Made by a program: the position numbers and the translations under genes
Source of the DNA: Laguncularia racemosa
Lineage: Eukaryota > Streptophyta > Magnoliopsida > Myrtales > Combretaceae
DNA length: 64,000 nucleotides
Reading direction: 5' to 3'
Assembly (NCBI GenBank): GCA_037954665.1
Contig: JBBMOL010000100.1
Location: 62,001 to 126,000 of the forward strand
Notes under the pieces: model-generated
The model's input: the letters and a program-made list of their open reading frames with translations, nothing else
Database searches by the model: none
What the model was told of the DNA's origin: nothing
Part shown: positions 46,053 to 56,890 of the stretch, piece after piece
Position numbering within the stretch: the first letter of the stretch is position 1
Layout: each line of letters opens with the position of its first letter

Positions 46053-46538
46053 TAAATTGCAACAGACATTTGATCTTAAGCTAGAAAAGCATTGTCTCTT
46101 TTAATTTGAAAAATTCATTGAGCATTGCTTTATGAGAAGTGACTTCGAAGATCTTAAACTTCATAGGTAGTACTACAAAAAATAACAATATCTGCAATAT
46201 CGGGTATCAAAGAATTTAGAAGCCAAGAAAATGCCATGTCATTGCATTTTTTCCATGTTGCATATTCTTTAGGTTTAGTTGTAGCTAACAGTGCCTTAAG
46301 AGTTCCATCAACAAAAACCAATTTTTATTCTGCAATTAGAGAAATTACCATGACTTTACTCCACGTCAAATAGTTGTCTCTACTAAGAGATTTGGAAACA
46401 AGAACCATTCTAAGGTGATCAAAATGGTGAAGAGAACAAGGGTTGTTGGAATTTAACATATCTTCATCATAGGCCATGATGATTAGAATTCAAAATAAAA
46501 AGGCTGAGAGAAAAAATATCATTACCACTCTGATACCA
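46053..46538 (-). pseudogene. Element I gag N terminus and primer site
   Basis: Minus strand from about 46480: MAYDEDMLNSNNPCSLHHF, then LVSKSLSRDNYLTWSKVM, a standard copia gag start, then stops. It joins 39083 once D is removed. The primer site (plus ACTCTGATACCA, 46527-46538) abuts the LTR. Confidence 0.85.
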
Positions 46539-46754
46539 TGTAAAAAAGAAGAAAAGGAGAAAAAGTTTACCTTTTTTTTTTCTTTTAGTGAAATCAATAA
46601 CATATATATATTATATATATATATATATATAAGAGAGAGCTTTTCTAATAATGGTAACTACAATATACAATATATGCTCCTATAATTAGGTTATTCTAAA
46701 TAAGGATAATAATATTTATTCTACATTTTTGTCATATAGCTTGACTTTTTAACA
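46539..46754 (-). repeat. Element I 5' LTR
   Basis: 216 bp, minus strand ending in TTTTTACA before the primer site. It contains a TA microsatellite (about 46602-46630), which accounts for most of the length difference from the partner at 35147. Confidence 0.88.
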
Positions 46755-47228
46755 CATGTAAAAGGATTAATAATATTAATGATATATCATGTCACTTAAT
46801 GTTTAGCTGGTCTTATTCTTTATGAATAATCATCTTAGAATTATTGATTTTACCATGATTTTGCAATTGTTCTAAATTGTTTCTTGGAGAAATAACTTAA
46901 CAAAATCACTTAATAGGTGCTTTATGCAAGTTTGTTGTGTTATTTGGTGTTCGGTTATAGTTTTATAGGTGCCAATACACCACATGTTGAGGTTGAACTT
47001 ATGAAGTTGTGCATGTCTCTTCTTTCACCCACTTTAGGAGTAGTACATTTTAAAATGCCTAAAGGTCAAGCAATGCAGGTGAATTATGTTTTACTAAAAA
47101 TTGAGCACATGCTTTTTTTTTCTTTTTCTTTTTTACTTTTACAGTTTATTGTGATTTAATGCCTTCATCCTTAACATAATAAGTATCTCTTGAAAATTGT
47201 GGAAACTATGCTTTTTTATTAGGTATAT
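46755..47228 (+). other. Candidate host exon (46917-47078), unidentified
   Basis: A 162-nt open stretch is preceded by AG (46916) and followed by CAG/GTGAAT (47078/47079), with T-rich intron-like DNA on both sides. It would encode about 54 residues, including YSFIGANTPHVEVELMKLC and SPTLGVVHFKMPKGQ. I do not recognise the family. It may belong to a host gene dissected by elements I and J, or be chance. Confidence 0.25.
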
Positions 47229-48101
47229 TGATAGGAATCATATGCCTGTAGGACCCATCAATGGGGCAAGAGCCAAAAGGTTACAAAATTTGGTGATGAG
47301 GGTCATCTTTGAACAATTAGACCCTAGAAATATTTTCTTAGTATATTCTTTTCTATTACATATTTGTTGTACATTCTAGCAGGTATACTTATTGGTTTTT
47401 GTAGGATAGTGGATAAACTCGCTAAAGCTTAGTTTATGGGTTATTCATGGACCTACATAAATCAAAGAAGAACCAGTCCACAATGTGTTCTATTGAAGTG
47501 AAGAACTGGCCATTTGAAAACTTATTTACACTTATAATGTTATGTTTGAAAACCAGTCATTTGAGTGGTTTGTTTGTAATTTGTTTTTGTTGTTTTTACC
47601 TTAATTGGAGCAAGTATAAATACTTGCTAAGTAGGGTTTAGGAAGAGCTTTTTGAATACTTGAAAAACACACCTTTTTGCCATGAGGAAGAGTCTTTGCA
47701 TGCAAAAATTCTTTTGTCAATTTCACAAGTGAAATTGTGGCGAGATTAACTTGAGGAGATTGTAAGTAATATCAATCTTTCTCTAGTTGTTTCAAATTGT
47801 ATTCTAGTGTGTCATATCTAGGTGCAATTTGGTTGTATTACTTGTTGTTCTTGAAGTGAATTAGGGTTCACAATTTCAAATCTGATTTAAGTCAATTTTA
47901 TGGAATTCTAATTCATTTATATTGTTATCCATTGCTTATTATACAATTGCATTGTTCCTCAACACAATTTAGTATCATCGCCATTTGGTTCCACGTGAAT
48001 TAGGGATCAAACGAGTATTGTTGATCACGTCATTGTGTAGTTGATTTAGTGATCACTCCTTTATTTTGGTGTGTATGCAATTGGAATTGTAAGGCACATC
48101 A
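47229..48101 (+). repeat. Element J 5' LTR
   Basis: Starts TGATAGGAATCATATGCC and ends GGCACATCA. It encodes the tail GPINGARAKRLQNLVMR at its start and has the TATA core AGCAAGTATAAATACTTGCT at 47609-47628. Confidence 0.88.
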
Positions 48102-49268
48102 TAGTTTGGTATTAGAGTAAGGGTTTTGAGAAGGGATTTGTGTTAACTTCAATTTGGGAATTGGGGTTCTTGTTCGTCCATTTCTTAATTGAAACTATTA
48201 GAAGTGGAATTGAAGTAATTATTTATGATTGTGTTGTGATATAACTTGTTGTTGCCGAAGTGGAATTTCAGAAATTGAACTTTGTTGTCTTCATCTTGCT
48301 ATGAGTGCTTGTTGTGAGTAGAAGAATGGGAAGCTTTGAAATTGTATTTGAACATTAAGTAGTGTTGATTGTTGTAATAAACTTTCCTTAGCAAGAATTC
48401 GAAAGTGGAGCACATTTCTTTTTAGATTTTTCCTTCTTTGCTATGGAAAATTTGAATTCAAAAAAAAACTTTAAGTTTAAGAAGTTATTGTGTATAGTTA
48501 ATCATAATACACTCTGACTATTTTTGAATTTGTTTACTTACCATTTGGAGAAGCATCATTAACTGTTTCCATTATTGTTTGCTGTCATGATTAGAAGTGT
48601 AGTTGAAGTGTATTGTATTGCGGTTAAGGTGTGTATGTGTTTTGCAAAGGAAGAGTGTGTAGTTGAAGGGTGTTGCACCATGGTGAAGTGTGTGTATGTT
48701 GTAGTGTGAAGTGAAAGTGGAACCATGGAGTGGAGTGCTACACCGTGATTGTTAGTGTTGTGTGTGGTGTTGTGGTTCATTCTTTTGAATTTCCAAATCA
48801 ATCATTAAGTGTGGAAGTTATTATGTACTGATCATTTAAATATACTTTGACTAGTTGGAATCAATTGTTTGCCATTTGGAGAAGTGTCCTTATTTGGTTC
48901 CATTTTGTTGTTGTTGTCGTGATTAGAAGTGCACTGTAGGTGTGTGTGAGCTTAGGTGGAGTACACTTTGTGTTTTGAAGTTAAGTGTTGTGTGTGTTGA
49001 AGTCTTAGATTGTGTGAGTGAATCATAGAGTGTGTGTTGTGCATGGGTGTGTTGTGTTGGTTATATGTTACACCATAGGAGTGAGTGTGTGAAATTGTGG
49101 TGTTTGGTTTAAGGTTGTGTAACTGGACCGTGGGAGTTGTGTGTGAGGCATGGTTGTGTTGCTGTAGTGTGTTATTGTGTTAAGTGGATGTGTGTTGTAG
49201 TGTTGTTGAGATGTGTTGGTGACGTGGTGTGAATTGTGCTGTTGGCCTATTGAAGTTAGCAAGCAACC
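48102..49268 (+). other. Element J leader
   Basis: No gene. After the primer site (about 48106-48116), GT-rich low-complexity sequence with repeated GTGTGTTG and TGGAGTG motifs. Antisense frames here are low-complexity artefacts. Confidence 0.7.
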
Positions 49269-49287
49269 ATGTTAAGTGATCGATATT

Positions 49288-50205
49288 TGATAGGAATCAA
49301 AATCCGACAAGACCTATCATTAGGACAAAATTAAAGGATTTCGAATCTTGGCGATGAGGGCCCATTTCGAGCAGATCGACCTCGGAATTATTTATTATCT
49401 AACCTCTTTTATCTTATTCATGAATTGTATATTCCAACAGGTATACTTATTTGGCTTCACAAGGCGATGGACAAACTCACTAAGACTCAGCTTGTGGGTT
49501 ATCTATGGACCGACCTAAAAACCGAAGATGAGTTGAACCGACGAATTCCATTATGGAGCTAGCTTGTTGAAGATTATTTTCTGTATTTGTAATTTATTTT
49601 TGAACTATTTACTTTGTAAGCTTTATGGGACATTTTATTTGGTTGTAATTTATGCCTTAGGACCGGCCACCCTATAGTGGCATAGTTGTAATTTCTTAGT
49701 CATTTTAACCCTAAAGGGAGCAAGTATAAATACTTTCTAATTACATTTTTGAGGGTGCTTTTTGATCATTTGGAAAACACACATTTTGTGCCGTGAGAGT
49801 ACCCTCTTACAAGCATATTGCCCTTATCAATTTCAAGTGTGAAATTGTGGCGAGTGGACTTGGATTTGTTGTGAGTAATATCAACAAATTACAAGTTGAT
49901 CCTAACTCCAAACTAGTGCGTCATATCTGGTGAGGATTTAGTTAATTTATGTTGTTCTTGTTCATGTGAATTTAGGGTTCTAATTTCAGATTTGGAGCTT
50001 TTTCGATTTGAATTGGAATCTTATTTCATTTTCTATTATTCATCATTGAAATCTAGCCATCGGTTGTTTTTATATCCTTTTGATTTTTTCCATCATTTTG
50101 GATTTCTTGAGGAATTAAGGGTTTTTCCTTCTTGTGGCGTGGGTGTTGATTAGAGTATCATCGATTGTTATTTGATTGTGTTTGACCCCCCTTTTAAGCA
50201 CATCA
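49288..50205 (+). repeat. Element K 5' LTR
   Basis: TGATAGGAATCAAAATCCG...GCACATCA. The TATA core at 49719-49738 has one arm mismatch (TTTCT for TTGCT); the partner copy is perfect. Confidence 0.92.
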
Positions 50206-50210
50206 TAATT

Positions 50211-50222
50211 TGGTATCAGAGC
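50211..50222 (+). other. Element K primer binding site, tRNA-iMet type
   Basis: TGGTATCAGAGC, five bases after the LTR end. Confidence 0.92.
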
Positions 50223-51528
50223 TTGAGGTTTAAGAGGAGGGATTGTTGCAATTGAGATTTCAAAAATTGATTTTTGTTATCTTCATCTTGCCGTGAGTTA
50301 CTTGTGGTTGTGAGAAGGGATTATGTAATTTTGAATTTTGGAAATTTAGGGTTCATGTTCTTACATCATCAATTCCAAAATTGCGGGTAAGTTGAAATTG
50401 TTGTTGTAGTTGTTTGAAGTGGAGTGAATTGTCATGAGTAGTAGTTGAATTTGCTGCATGTTGGAGTGATTTTGAAGTACTTGTTGAAGCTTCTATGTTG
50501 TGGACTTCACCGTGAAGGAAGAGGAAAGATAGTGCATTTTTTTTTTTAGTGCAATTTCGGAAGTGCAATTGTGTAGGAAGAGAATTGTGGTTTTTACATT
50601 GTTTGAATTCGGAATTGGGGAGAACATTTGCAATTTCCAGATTTGATTAGTGTGTAAGAAGGGAAGTTATTTGATTTCAAAACAAGCATTAAGAGTGAAG
50701 GAGTTAAGTGTGTTTGTTTGAATTTGAAAAATTGCATCTTACCAAATGTGGAGGGGTTGCAATTAGTGAAGTGGTTTGATTTTCAAATTTAATTTGCTGC
50801 CTTCTTATGTAAGTTGCGGATTGGATTTGTACTTGAAGGGAAGAATTTTGCAACGTGATTATCCTTGAAATTGCTTTGAGAAAGAGTAATGAATTGGAAA
50901 AAAAAAAAATTTGTGTTGTATGTGACGTGTATGTTGTTGTAAGTTGCGGTTGATAAATTGTGTAGAAGTGGAGAAGTGCACCGTATGTGTGAAGGTGTTT
51001 GTGTGGTGTTGTGTTGTGCAAATTGGAAGTGGAAGTGTACAATTTCTAGATTTGAGTTTGTGTGGAAGAAGAGGAAATAATTTGAATTGAAACACATCCA
51101 TTTACTTCAAGTAATTAATGAGTGGTATTGATTATATTTCATTTGAATTTGAAATTGATTCTTACCATTTGTGGCAAAGTTGCATTAAGGGGTGTCAATT
51201 TTGAATTTGTTGCCGTGTATGTGTGTAAGTTGCGGTGTAAGGGGAGTGTATTTGTTGTTGTTGCCGTGAAAGTGGAGTGTTGTATTTGTATTATTGCCGT
51301 AGGAGTGACTTGTGGAAAGTAGAAAATTTTGTTGCACCGTGAAGTGTAGTGTGTATGTAGTGGTGTAAGTGGCGGTGTAAATTTGTGGAGTTGTGTATGT
51401 TGAGTGAAGGATAATTGTACCTTGAAGTATTGTGTTGTTTGTGTTGTGGAGATTAAAGTATTGTTGCACCGTGATCTTGAAGGAAGTGGGAAGTATTGTT
51501 CACGTGTTGATTAATTTTGAATTCCACA
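50223..51528 (+). other. Element K leader
   Basis: No gene in 1.3 kb. GT-rich, with recurring GTTGCACCGTGA, TTGCCGTG and AATTTGAAATTG-like words, matching in character the leaders of J, B and G. It is a candidate home for packaging signals. Antisense frames at 50704-51469 are low-complexity artefacts. Confidence 0.7.
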
Positions 51529-52572
51529 ATGTCATGTGAAATGCTTCACTATGCTAATGTATTGCGACGCTCATTAAGTACATTTGCTAATAAGGAGGAA
51601 GAACAAAGGGAAAATTTGTTCCATACTTCTTGTATAATACAAGGAAATTTGTGTGTCCTTATAATAGATAGTGGTAGTTGTACTAATGTAGTAGCTGCAT
51701 CGTTGGTATCGAAGCTAGAGCTTTCAACTATTCCACATCCTGAACCGTATACGTTGCATTGGCTTAATGATCAGGGGAGTTTACATGTGACCCAAAGAGC
51801 TAGGGTACCATTCAGTGTGGGGGATAAGTACTTTGATGAAATTGAGTGTGATATCTTGCCCATGTGTGCATCTCATATTTTGCTTGGTAGACCTTGGTTA
51901 TATGATAGGAGGGTCTTACATGATGGCTTCAGAAATACATATTTGTTTCAAAAGGAAGGTAAGCGAATTATTCTGAATCCTATGCCACCTTCAAAGGTCC
52001 ATAATGTCCAGCAACAGATTAATCGACCATCCGGGGCTAAGAAGGCTTTGATTGAAAATAATGTCTCTGAGGGGAAAAAGGTAATGTTGATGGAACAAAG
52101 TCAGATGAGTCAATCATTAGAAGGCCAAACTATTCAAAGACAGTTATGTTCACCTTCGGAGGTTTCAGAAGGTAATGAGCAGTTGGGCCAACCACTAGAA
52201 TACCCTGAGGATCAGCATCATATAAATGAGTCAGAAAAAGAGGAAACAAACTCAATGGAATGGGTTGAGATAGGGGAGACATCAGTAGATAATCAGTCCT
52301 TGTTTGTGTTACAAATGAGATATATCTTAGAAATGGAGGAGAGAAAACAATCACCCACTATGGTATTTCAGATATTGGGATTCTATAGAGATACTCCTTC
52401 AGATGGATTGCTTTTAGAAAATAGAGTCTCTACTGCATTTGATTTGCCAGATTTGAGGACAAATCTTTTTGAGGCTCGAGGAGATGATAGGAATCAAAAT
52501 CCGACAAGACCTATCATTAGGACAAAAATTAAAGGTTTTCGAATCTTGGCGATGAGGGCCCATTTCGAGTAG
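51529..52572 (+). CDS. Element K stand-alone aspartic protease with LTR-encoded tail
   Basis: 347 residues from ATG 51529 (a second ATG follows at codon 5), no internal stop. Residues 1-25: a short N terminus that replaces gag (HYANVLRRSLSTF). About 26-150: retroviral-type protease with ENLFHTSC, active site LIIDSGSCTNVV, HWLNDQGSLHVTQRARVPF and HILLGRPWLYDRRVLHDGF. About 155-310: Gln/Glu/Ser-rich, low similarity to anything I know. Tail: DLRTNLFEARGDD, then residues coded by the 3' LTR (about the last 29). The catalytic triad looks intact. In full elements this enzyme cleaves gag-pol; its role here without either is unknown. J shares the architecture. Confidence 0.85.
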   Translation: MSCEMLHYANVLRRSLSTFANKEEEQRENLFHTSCIIQGNLCVLIIDSGSCTNVVAASLVSKLELSTIPHPEPYTLHWLNDQGSLHVTQRARVPFSVGDKYFDEIECDILPMCASHILLGRPWLYDRRVLHDGFRNTYLFQKEGKRIILNPMPPSKVHNVQQQINRPSGAKKALIENNVSEGKKVMLMEQSQMSQSLEGQTIQRQLCSPSEVSEGNEQLGQPLEYPEDQHHINESEKEETNSMEWVEIGETSVDNQSLFVLQMRYILEMEERKQSPTMVFQILGFYRDTPSDGLLLENRVSTAFDLPDLRTNLFEARGDDRNQNPTRPIIRTKIKGFRILAMRAHFE

Positions 52573-53404
52573 ATCGACCTCGGAATTATTTATTATCTAA
52601 CCTCTTTTATCTTATTCATGAATTGTATATTCCAACAGGTATACTTATTTGGCTTCACAAGGCGATGGACAAACTCACTAAGACTCAGCTTGTGGGTTAT
52701 CTATGGACCGACCTAAAAACCGAAGATGAGTTGAACCGACGAATTCCATTATGGAGCTAGCTTGTTGAAGATTATTTTCTGTATTTGTAATTTATTTTTG
52801 AACTATTTACTTTGTAAGCTTTATGGGACATTTTATTTGGTTGTAATTTATGCCTTAGGACCGGCCACCCTATAGTGTCATAGTTGTAATTTCTTAGTCA
52901 TTTTAACCCTAAAGGGAGCAAGTATAAATACTTGCTAATTAGGTTTTTGAGGGACCTTTTTGAACATTTGGAAAACACACATTTTGTGCCGTGAGAGTAC
53001 CCTCTTACAAGCATATTGCTCTTATCAATTTCAAGTGTGAAATTGTGGCGAGTGGACTTGGATTTGTTGTGAGTAATATCAACAAATTACATGTTGATCC
53101 TAACTCCAAATTAGTGCGTCATATCTGGTGAAGAATTAGTTAATTTATGTTGTTCTTGTTCATGTGAATTTAGGGTTCTAATTTCAGATTTGGAGCTTTT
53201 TCGATTTGAATTGGAATCTTATTTCATTTTCTATTATTCATCATTGAAATCTAGCCATCGGTTGTTTTTATATCCTTTTGATTTTTTCCATCATTTTGGA
53301 TTTCTTGAGGAATTAAGGGTTTTTCCTTCTTGTGGCGTGGGTGTTGATTGGAGTATCATCGATTGTTATTTGATTGTGCTTGACCCCCCCTTTTAGGCAC
53401 ATCA
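52485..53404 (+). repeat. Element K 3' LTR
   Basis: 920 bp, nearly identical to 49288-50205. TATA core AGCAAGTATAAATACTTGCT at 52917-52936. The first 88 bases encode the end of the protease frame. The purine stretch GAGGCTCGAGGAGA just before it is the likely polypurine tract. Confidence 0.92.
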
Positions 53405-54430
53405 ATATTTATCTGTTAATATACTGCGACGAGCTATGACTACTTTTCCTACTATTGATGATGGGTAGAGAGAAAATTTGTTTCACACCTTTTGCAAAGT
53501 ACAAGGTAATCTATGTACTATTTTTGTCGATGGTGGTAGTTGTACTGATGTAGTAGTTGCATCATTAGTATCGAAATTGAAACTTATAACTACCCTACAT
53601 CTAAAGCCCTATAAATTGCATTAGTTGAGTGACCAGGGTAGTCTCCATGTTACCTAAAGGGCTAGGGTACCTTTCAGTATAGGGGATAAATATCATGATG
53701 AGATTATATGTAGTATCCTTCCCATGTGTACATCCTATATATTTCTTGGTAAGCTTTGGTTGTATGACATGAGGGTTTTGCATGATGGCTATAGAAATAC
53801 TTATATGTTCTAGTAGGAGGGTAAACGTATAGTGTTGAACCTAATGTCACCATCAGAGGTCCAAGAGGTTTAGAGACAGATCGGTAAACTATCAGAGGTC
53901 CAAGAGGTTCAGAGGCAAACGAGTCAACCTTCAGAGGACCAAGAGGTTCAAAGGTAGATAAATAAACCTTCAAAGGTCCAAGAAATTTAGAGGCAGATGA
54001 GTAAACCTGCAAAGGACCAAGAGGTCTAGAGGCATAAAAATAAAACTGGGAAGAAGAAGACCTTATCGGTGGGACAGTATGAGTTAGGGAAGGCCATAGC
54101 AAATGAGAGACCATTATATTTATTGCAAATGAGGTATGTCCTAGAGAGGGAAGGGCGAGAGCATCTATCCCCTGTGGTATCTTAGGTATTGGATGACCAT
54201 AGTAATCTTTTAAGAGATAAATCTCTAGGAGGATACGACTTCTTTGCTAAATTTTATGTTACAGACCTGTCACTTTATTTACCCAATGATGTTCATGAAG
54301 GCCTATTAGATTTGAGGGTAAATCTCCTTGAGGCCTAAGGAGATGATAGGAATCATATACCTATAGGACCTATCACTAAGGCAAGAGCCAAAATGTTACA
54401 AAATTTGGCAATGAGGGTCCTCTTTGAACA
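53405..54430 (+). pseudogene. Element J protease frame and tail
   Basis: Continues from ATG 49269 (49269-49287) after removal of K. A short N terminus with VNILRRAMTTF, as in K, then ENLFHTFC, active site FVDGGSCTDVV, LSDQGSLHVT, IFLGKLW (Gly-Arg-Pro lost), then a 13-residue tandem repeat, then DLRVNLLEA and the tail GPITKARAKMLQNLAMR read into the 3' LTR. About ten stops, nearly all at Gln or Trp positions. A dead copy of the K-type gene. Confidence 0.85.
53856..54050 (+). repeat. 39-bp coding tandem repeat, 5 units, in element J
   Basis: Units begin at 53856, 53895, 53934, 53973 and 54012. Each codes 13 residues of the type EVQEVQRQxxxPS. The period is a multiple of three, so the frame was kept during expansion. 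K has no such array at the matching place but is Gln/Ser-rich there. Confidence 0.92.
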
Positions 54431-55218
54431 ATTAGACCTCGAAAATATTTGCTTAGTATCTTCTTTTCTATTACATATTTGTTGTACATTCCAGTAGATA
54501 TACTTGTCAGTTTTTATAGGACGGTGGATAAACTTGCTAAAGCTTAGTTTGTAGGTTATTCATGGACTTAAATAAATCAAAGAAGAACCAGTCCACAATG
54601 TGTTCTATTAAAGTGAAGAACTAGCCATTTGAAGACTTATTTACACTTGTAATGTTATGTTTGAAAACCAGTCATTTGAGTGGTTTGTTTGTAATTTGTT
54701 TTTGTTGTTTTTACCTTAATTGGAGAAAGTATAAATACTTGCTAAGTAGGATTTATCAAGAGCTTTTTGAATACTTGAAAAACACACCTTTTTTCCATGA
54801 GGAAGAGTCTTTGCATGCAAAAATTCTCTTGTCAATTTCACAAGTGAAATTGTGGTGAGATTAACTTGAGGAGATTGTGAGTAAAATCAATCTTTTTCTA
54901 GTTGTTTCAAATTGTGTTCTAGTGTGTCATATCTAGGTGCAATTTGGTTATGTTACTTGTTGTTCTTCATGTGAATTAGGGTTCATAATTTCCAAATTTC
55001 ATTCAAGTCAATTTGAGTGGAATTCTAATTCATTTATATTGTTATCCATTGTTTATTATATAATTGCATTATTCCTCAACACAATTTAGTATCATTGCCA
55101 TTTGGTTCCACATGAATTAGGGATCAAAGGAGTGTTGTTAATCACGCCATTGTGTAGTTGATTTAGTGATCACTTCTTTGTTTTGATGTGTATGCAATTT
55201 GAATTGTAAGGCACGCCA
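54344..55218 (+). repeat. Element J 3' LTR
   Basis: Matches 47229-48101. TATA core AGAAAGTATAAATACTTGCT (54724-54743), one arm mismatch. Ends GGCACGCCA before TATAT. Confidence 0.88.
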
Positions 55219-56055
55219 TATATGATATTTATCTATTTATATTTAGTTCATTAAATTCATGTTATCATGAACTCATTATCTCCATTTGTTGTCTATAGGG
55301 TAACAAGAGCAAAAATAAGCTAATATGCCTTTAATGGAGCACCTTGCTTATCCCATTCCTATAGCATATACAGATAACTTATCCCTTTTTCTACTTTAAA
55401 TATATAAGTCAATCTAAGGTTTATCACTAGCTTCAATTGCTTTTGATTACTTGATAATATATTTATTTTTCCTATACTCATATTTTTAGCTAGACCACTT
55501 TTACTAGATTTATTTCATTTCTAGTTCAGGTTTCATTTCCTAGATGTTAGATTATCATGTTATTTGTGTTTAGCCTAATGCACCATATGTTAATTAGTTA
55601 TGACTTGAGATAAGTCAACTACTAGAACATTATAAATCAAGTGACTTGGAAGAAGGTTTTCTCGCTCACATTTTGTATTGTTTATACAATCAACTATTAG
55701 TTCTAAATTTTGATTTGTTGACTGAAAATTGCATTATTCTAAAAAGCTTGTTTAATATAAGAAAAAGTTAGTTTTAGAAATGCTGTCAATATAGACACAT
55801 TAATGGCAAAAGGGAAAGGATTGGGACTAAATTGATATGGAGCAAACATTTAAGTATCTATAAAATGGGATGAACACTTGATAAAGTCTTACAACATTTA
55901 AAAGTTTATAGGAAATGCCCCTTGTATATGCATTACTTAACCTTCAAATTTGCTATGTTCATTTTATTAGATTTTATTTGATGTTGAATTATTGTATATA
56001 TATGTACTTATACACTCATTATTTGCAACTTTTTTTAAATGAACATGAAGATTGG
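55219..56055. other. AT-rich flank between J and L, no gene seen
   Basis: AT-rich sequence with a T-rich run near 56030 and no convincing frame or repeat. It may be the continuation of the intron-like DNA at 33805-35146 and 46760-47228. Confidence 0.35.
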
Positions 56056-56890
56056 TGATGAGAGCCATGATGGGAGCCAAGCCAGAAGATGGAATGTGGA
56101 TCCTCTTGAAGTGCCACTTGGACCGATCACAAGAACTCGAGCGAAACAATTCAAGGAAGCACTTAATGGGTTGATAAAGGATGTCCACGAAGCCAGAAAG
56201 GATTGGAGCAATCATGAAGCCGGAATGGATTGGAACAACCATGTGAATGCCCTTGCTCTTGTACAAGTCATAATGGATACGGGTTGAAGAGGGCGTATCT
56301 TTACAAGGCACAGCCGTGTAGTGAGTATGGAGGTTCCATAGAAACATACACGGTCATATACATGGTTCAAAGGCACAATCGTGTATGGTGTCAAGAATAT
56401 CTACAGAAACATACACGTCTAAAAGGGCACGGCTGTGTATATGCTCTATGTTGACTCGAACACCGCCGGCCTTTACGTCCCTGTTTTGTTATTTTTCCGC
56501 AACATAATGATGTTATGTCATTTGGGGCTTTTATTATTACGAATTTAAACCCTACTATAAAGCTTCTAGGGTTTAGAACAGATGGAACATAGAATATACA
56601 ACATACAAGTTTGAAAAAAAAACACTTTTGAGAGAATTCCTCTCTTGGTTCTTTAAAGAACTACTCTAGAACTTATCGGATTTTCTTCCGTGGCGTTCAT
56701 CCCTACTTATCAATCGGTCTTTCATCTTGATTGTGGCATCTACATAATATACTAAGGTTCCTACCTCACTTATAGGCAACGGGTCGCGATTTCCACTCAA
56801 TTGTTTAGCATCTTGGGTAGCAATTCTGAATGTATTGGTATTGGGTTTCGTCACACGTGGGCGTGGTTCGTATCAGTTTGGTATCAAAGC
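56056..56890 (+). repeat. Element L 5' LTR and primer site
   Basis: LTR 56056-56875 (TGATGAG...CGTATCA). The tail frame GPITRTRAKQFKEALNGL is open. CACG/CGTG cluster at 56300-56450; TATAAA (56556-56561) between ACCCTA and TAGGGT. Primer site TGGTATCAAAGC (56879-56890), one change from the standard. Confidence 0.9.

Larger units (their letters stand above)
35147..46754 (-). mobile_element. Element I: Ty1/copia retrotransposon split by D
   Basis: Short LTRs (35147-35338, 46539-46754), a tRNA-Met-type primer site at the right, and on the minus strand gag, protease, integrase, RT and RNase H in copia order. The flanks CATTT (35142-35146) and CATGT (46755-46759) fit a duplication with one mismatch. 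D sits in its gag (target repeat TGTAA). Without D it is about 4.6 kb, normal for copia. Confidence 0.88.
49288..53404 (+). mobile_element. Element K: young protease-only LTR retrotransposon inside J
   Basis: 4117 bp with 918- and 920-bp LTRs and the perfect target repeat ATATT (49283-49287, 53405-53409). Primer site, about 1.3 kb leader, then one intact frame with a protease domain and a tail crossing into the 3' LTR; no gag, RT, RNase H or integrase. By eye the LTRs differ at about twenty positions, so the insertion is recent relative to its neighbours. Confidence 0.92.
47229..55218 (+). mobile_element. Element J: protease-only non-autonomous LTR retrotransposon, split by K
   Basis: LTRs 47229-48101 and 54344-55218, flanks TATAT on both sides (47224-47228, 55219-55223; AT-rich, so weaker proof). 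Primer site TGGTATTAGAG after 4 nt. A leader of about 1.2 kb leads to a frame with a short N terminus, a protease, a tandem repeat and the LTR-encoded tail; gag, RT and integrase are absent. K is inserted in the N terminus of this frame. Without K it is about 3.9 kb. Confidence 0.86.
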
